DNA from: SAR202 cluster bacterium
GTDB taxonomy: Bacteria; Chloroflexota; Dehalococcoidia; Lucifugimonadales; UBA1123
NCBI GenBank assembly: GCA_030752795.1
Contig: JASMDM010000013.1
Coordinates: 21,647-85,646, forward strand
Reading direction: 5' to 3'
DNA length: 64,000 nt
Part shown: positions 63,415 to 64,000 of the stretch, one piece after another
Numbering within the stretch: the first letter of the stretch is position 1
Layout of the letters: each line of letters begins with the position of its first letter
The notes under the pieces: model-generated
The model's input: only the letters and a program-made list of their open reading frames with translations
The model's database searches: none
What the model was told of the DNA's origin: nothing
Translations under genes and position numbers: made by a program

Positions 63415-64000
63415 TTACGATAATGTTGACCCGATGCCCATGAGGCGGTAGAACCAGCCACTGATAGTCATCAAGTTTCCAGTCATCAGGATGATGCCGT
63501 ACCCGGCGATCAGGATAGCGCTGGCCAAGCCCATCCACGGGACGATTTTTTCGAGACGGAACAGCATTGGAAGTATTCGCGCCATTGCCATCGCGCCGAT
63601 GACCAGCGGCACTCCCATGCCCAGCGAGAAGAGGAACAGCAGCGTGGCGCCGACTATCGGCGAACCGGCCAGTCCCACGTACAGGACCATCCCGATGAGG
63701 ATTGCCGACCCGAAGCAGGTCATGCATCCGGTTGCGAAGGCAACCCCGACCAACATGCTCTCCCACGGGGAGGTCGCTCCGTCGGCGGAGGTCTTCCGAA
63801 GGATGGGCATCTTGCACACGAGCGGGGCTCGGGCGCGGGCCGCGACCCTCAACGCCATGCGGAGCAACAGAATGCCGGCTCCGATGCTAATGTACCTTTG
63901 CCAGACATAGAATGACTCCATGTTCGTCAGTTTCTGGGAACCGTAGCCGATTACCGCGCTCGCCAGGGTGTAGCCCACCGTAAACCCGATCACGAAGAAG
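63415..64000 (-). CDS. CcdA/DsbD-type membrane thiol-disulfide transporter (partial)
   Basis: The visible 195 residues are a polytopic membrane protein entering the window from the right; the 5' end lies beyond 64000. About five or six hydrophobic helices are seen. A Cys pair CMTCFGSAILIG lies about residue 90 of the visible part and a Pro-rich GMGVPLVIG follows. This pattern fits CcdA-like electron carriers that bring reducing power out of the cell for cytochrome c or other maturation. The first Cys pair would lie partly upstream. Confidence 0.65.
   Translation of the reverse strand, partial: FFVIGFTVGYTLASAVIGYGSQKLTNMESFYVWQRYISIGAGILLLRMALRVAARARAPLVCKMPILRKTSADGATSPWESMLVGVAFATGCMTCFGSAILIGMVLYVGLAGSPIVGATLLFLFSLGMGVPLVIGAMAMARILPMLFRLEKIVPWMGLASAILIAGYGIILMTGNLMTISGWFYRLMGIGSTLS

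Overview
The window looks like a free-living, high-GC bacterial chromosome. Lineage markers suggest Chloroflexota, possibly the SAR202/Dehalococcoidia side. These are a fused CaiB/BaiF CoA-transferase, several enoyl-CoA hydratases, an FMN-dependent alpha-hydroxyacid dehydrogenase, an amidohydrolase-2 protein, DMSO-reductase-family enzymes, and str and S10 ribosomal genes run together without tuf. The taxonomy is inference; no rRNA or tRNA gene was seen.

Layout. 1-6316 (minus): a run rpsL-rpsG-fusA-rpsJ-rplC-rplD-rplW-rplB-rpsS with a near-consensus promoter upstream of rpsL. 6774-9000: mutM, a relic of a secreted TSP3/BACON protein, and an OsmC-family gene interrupted by TGA exactly at its reactive cysteine. 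9065-20146 (minus): a pyrimidine operon pyrR-pyrB-pyrC-carA-carB with a complete PyrR attenuator leader. Guests sit between its genes: DUF4258/DUF2283, VapBC, a HAD phosphatase, a broken nucleotidyltransferase and a glycerophosphodiesterase. 20433-21524: a malate/L-lactate dehydrogenase. 21942-29113 (minus): a respiratory molybdoenzyme operon with a Tat-exported catalytic subunit, a four-cluster ferredoxin, an NrfD anchor, two tiny membrane proteins, a TorD chaperone and two further Fe-S proteins. 29782-40100: transporters, an FHA-winged helix regulator, a PA14 glycosyltransferase, the fused CoA-transferase and a SelW-like gene with an in-frame TGA (CxxU). 40294-64000: an MrfA-like helicase, YlxP/DUF503, unknowns, two enoyl-CoA hydratases, CoxG, an aminotransferase, RNase D, a broken radical-SAM gene, a second DMSO-reductase-family enzyme, FHA, GNAT, PPC, SDR, hydroxyacid oxidase, amidohydrolase and a partial CcdA-like gene.

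The main points to check are two selenoprotein candidates (OsmC-like at 8426-8950, SelW-like at 39813-40100). Both have a hairpin of bacterial SECIS geometry just after the TGA, and both would be split or truncated by automatic annotation. The pyr leader contains all the elements of PyrR-controlled attenuation. Single-base frameshifts are unusually concentrated in a few accessory genes while the long housekeeping genes are intact. That points to local gene decay, although assembly indels cannot be excluded from sequence alone.
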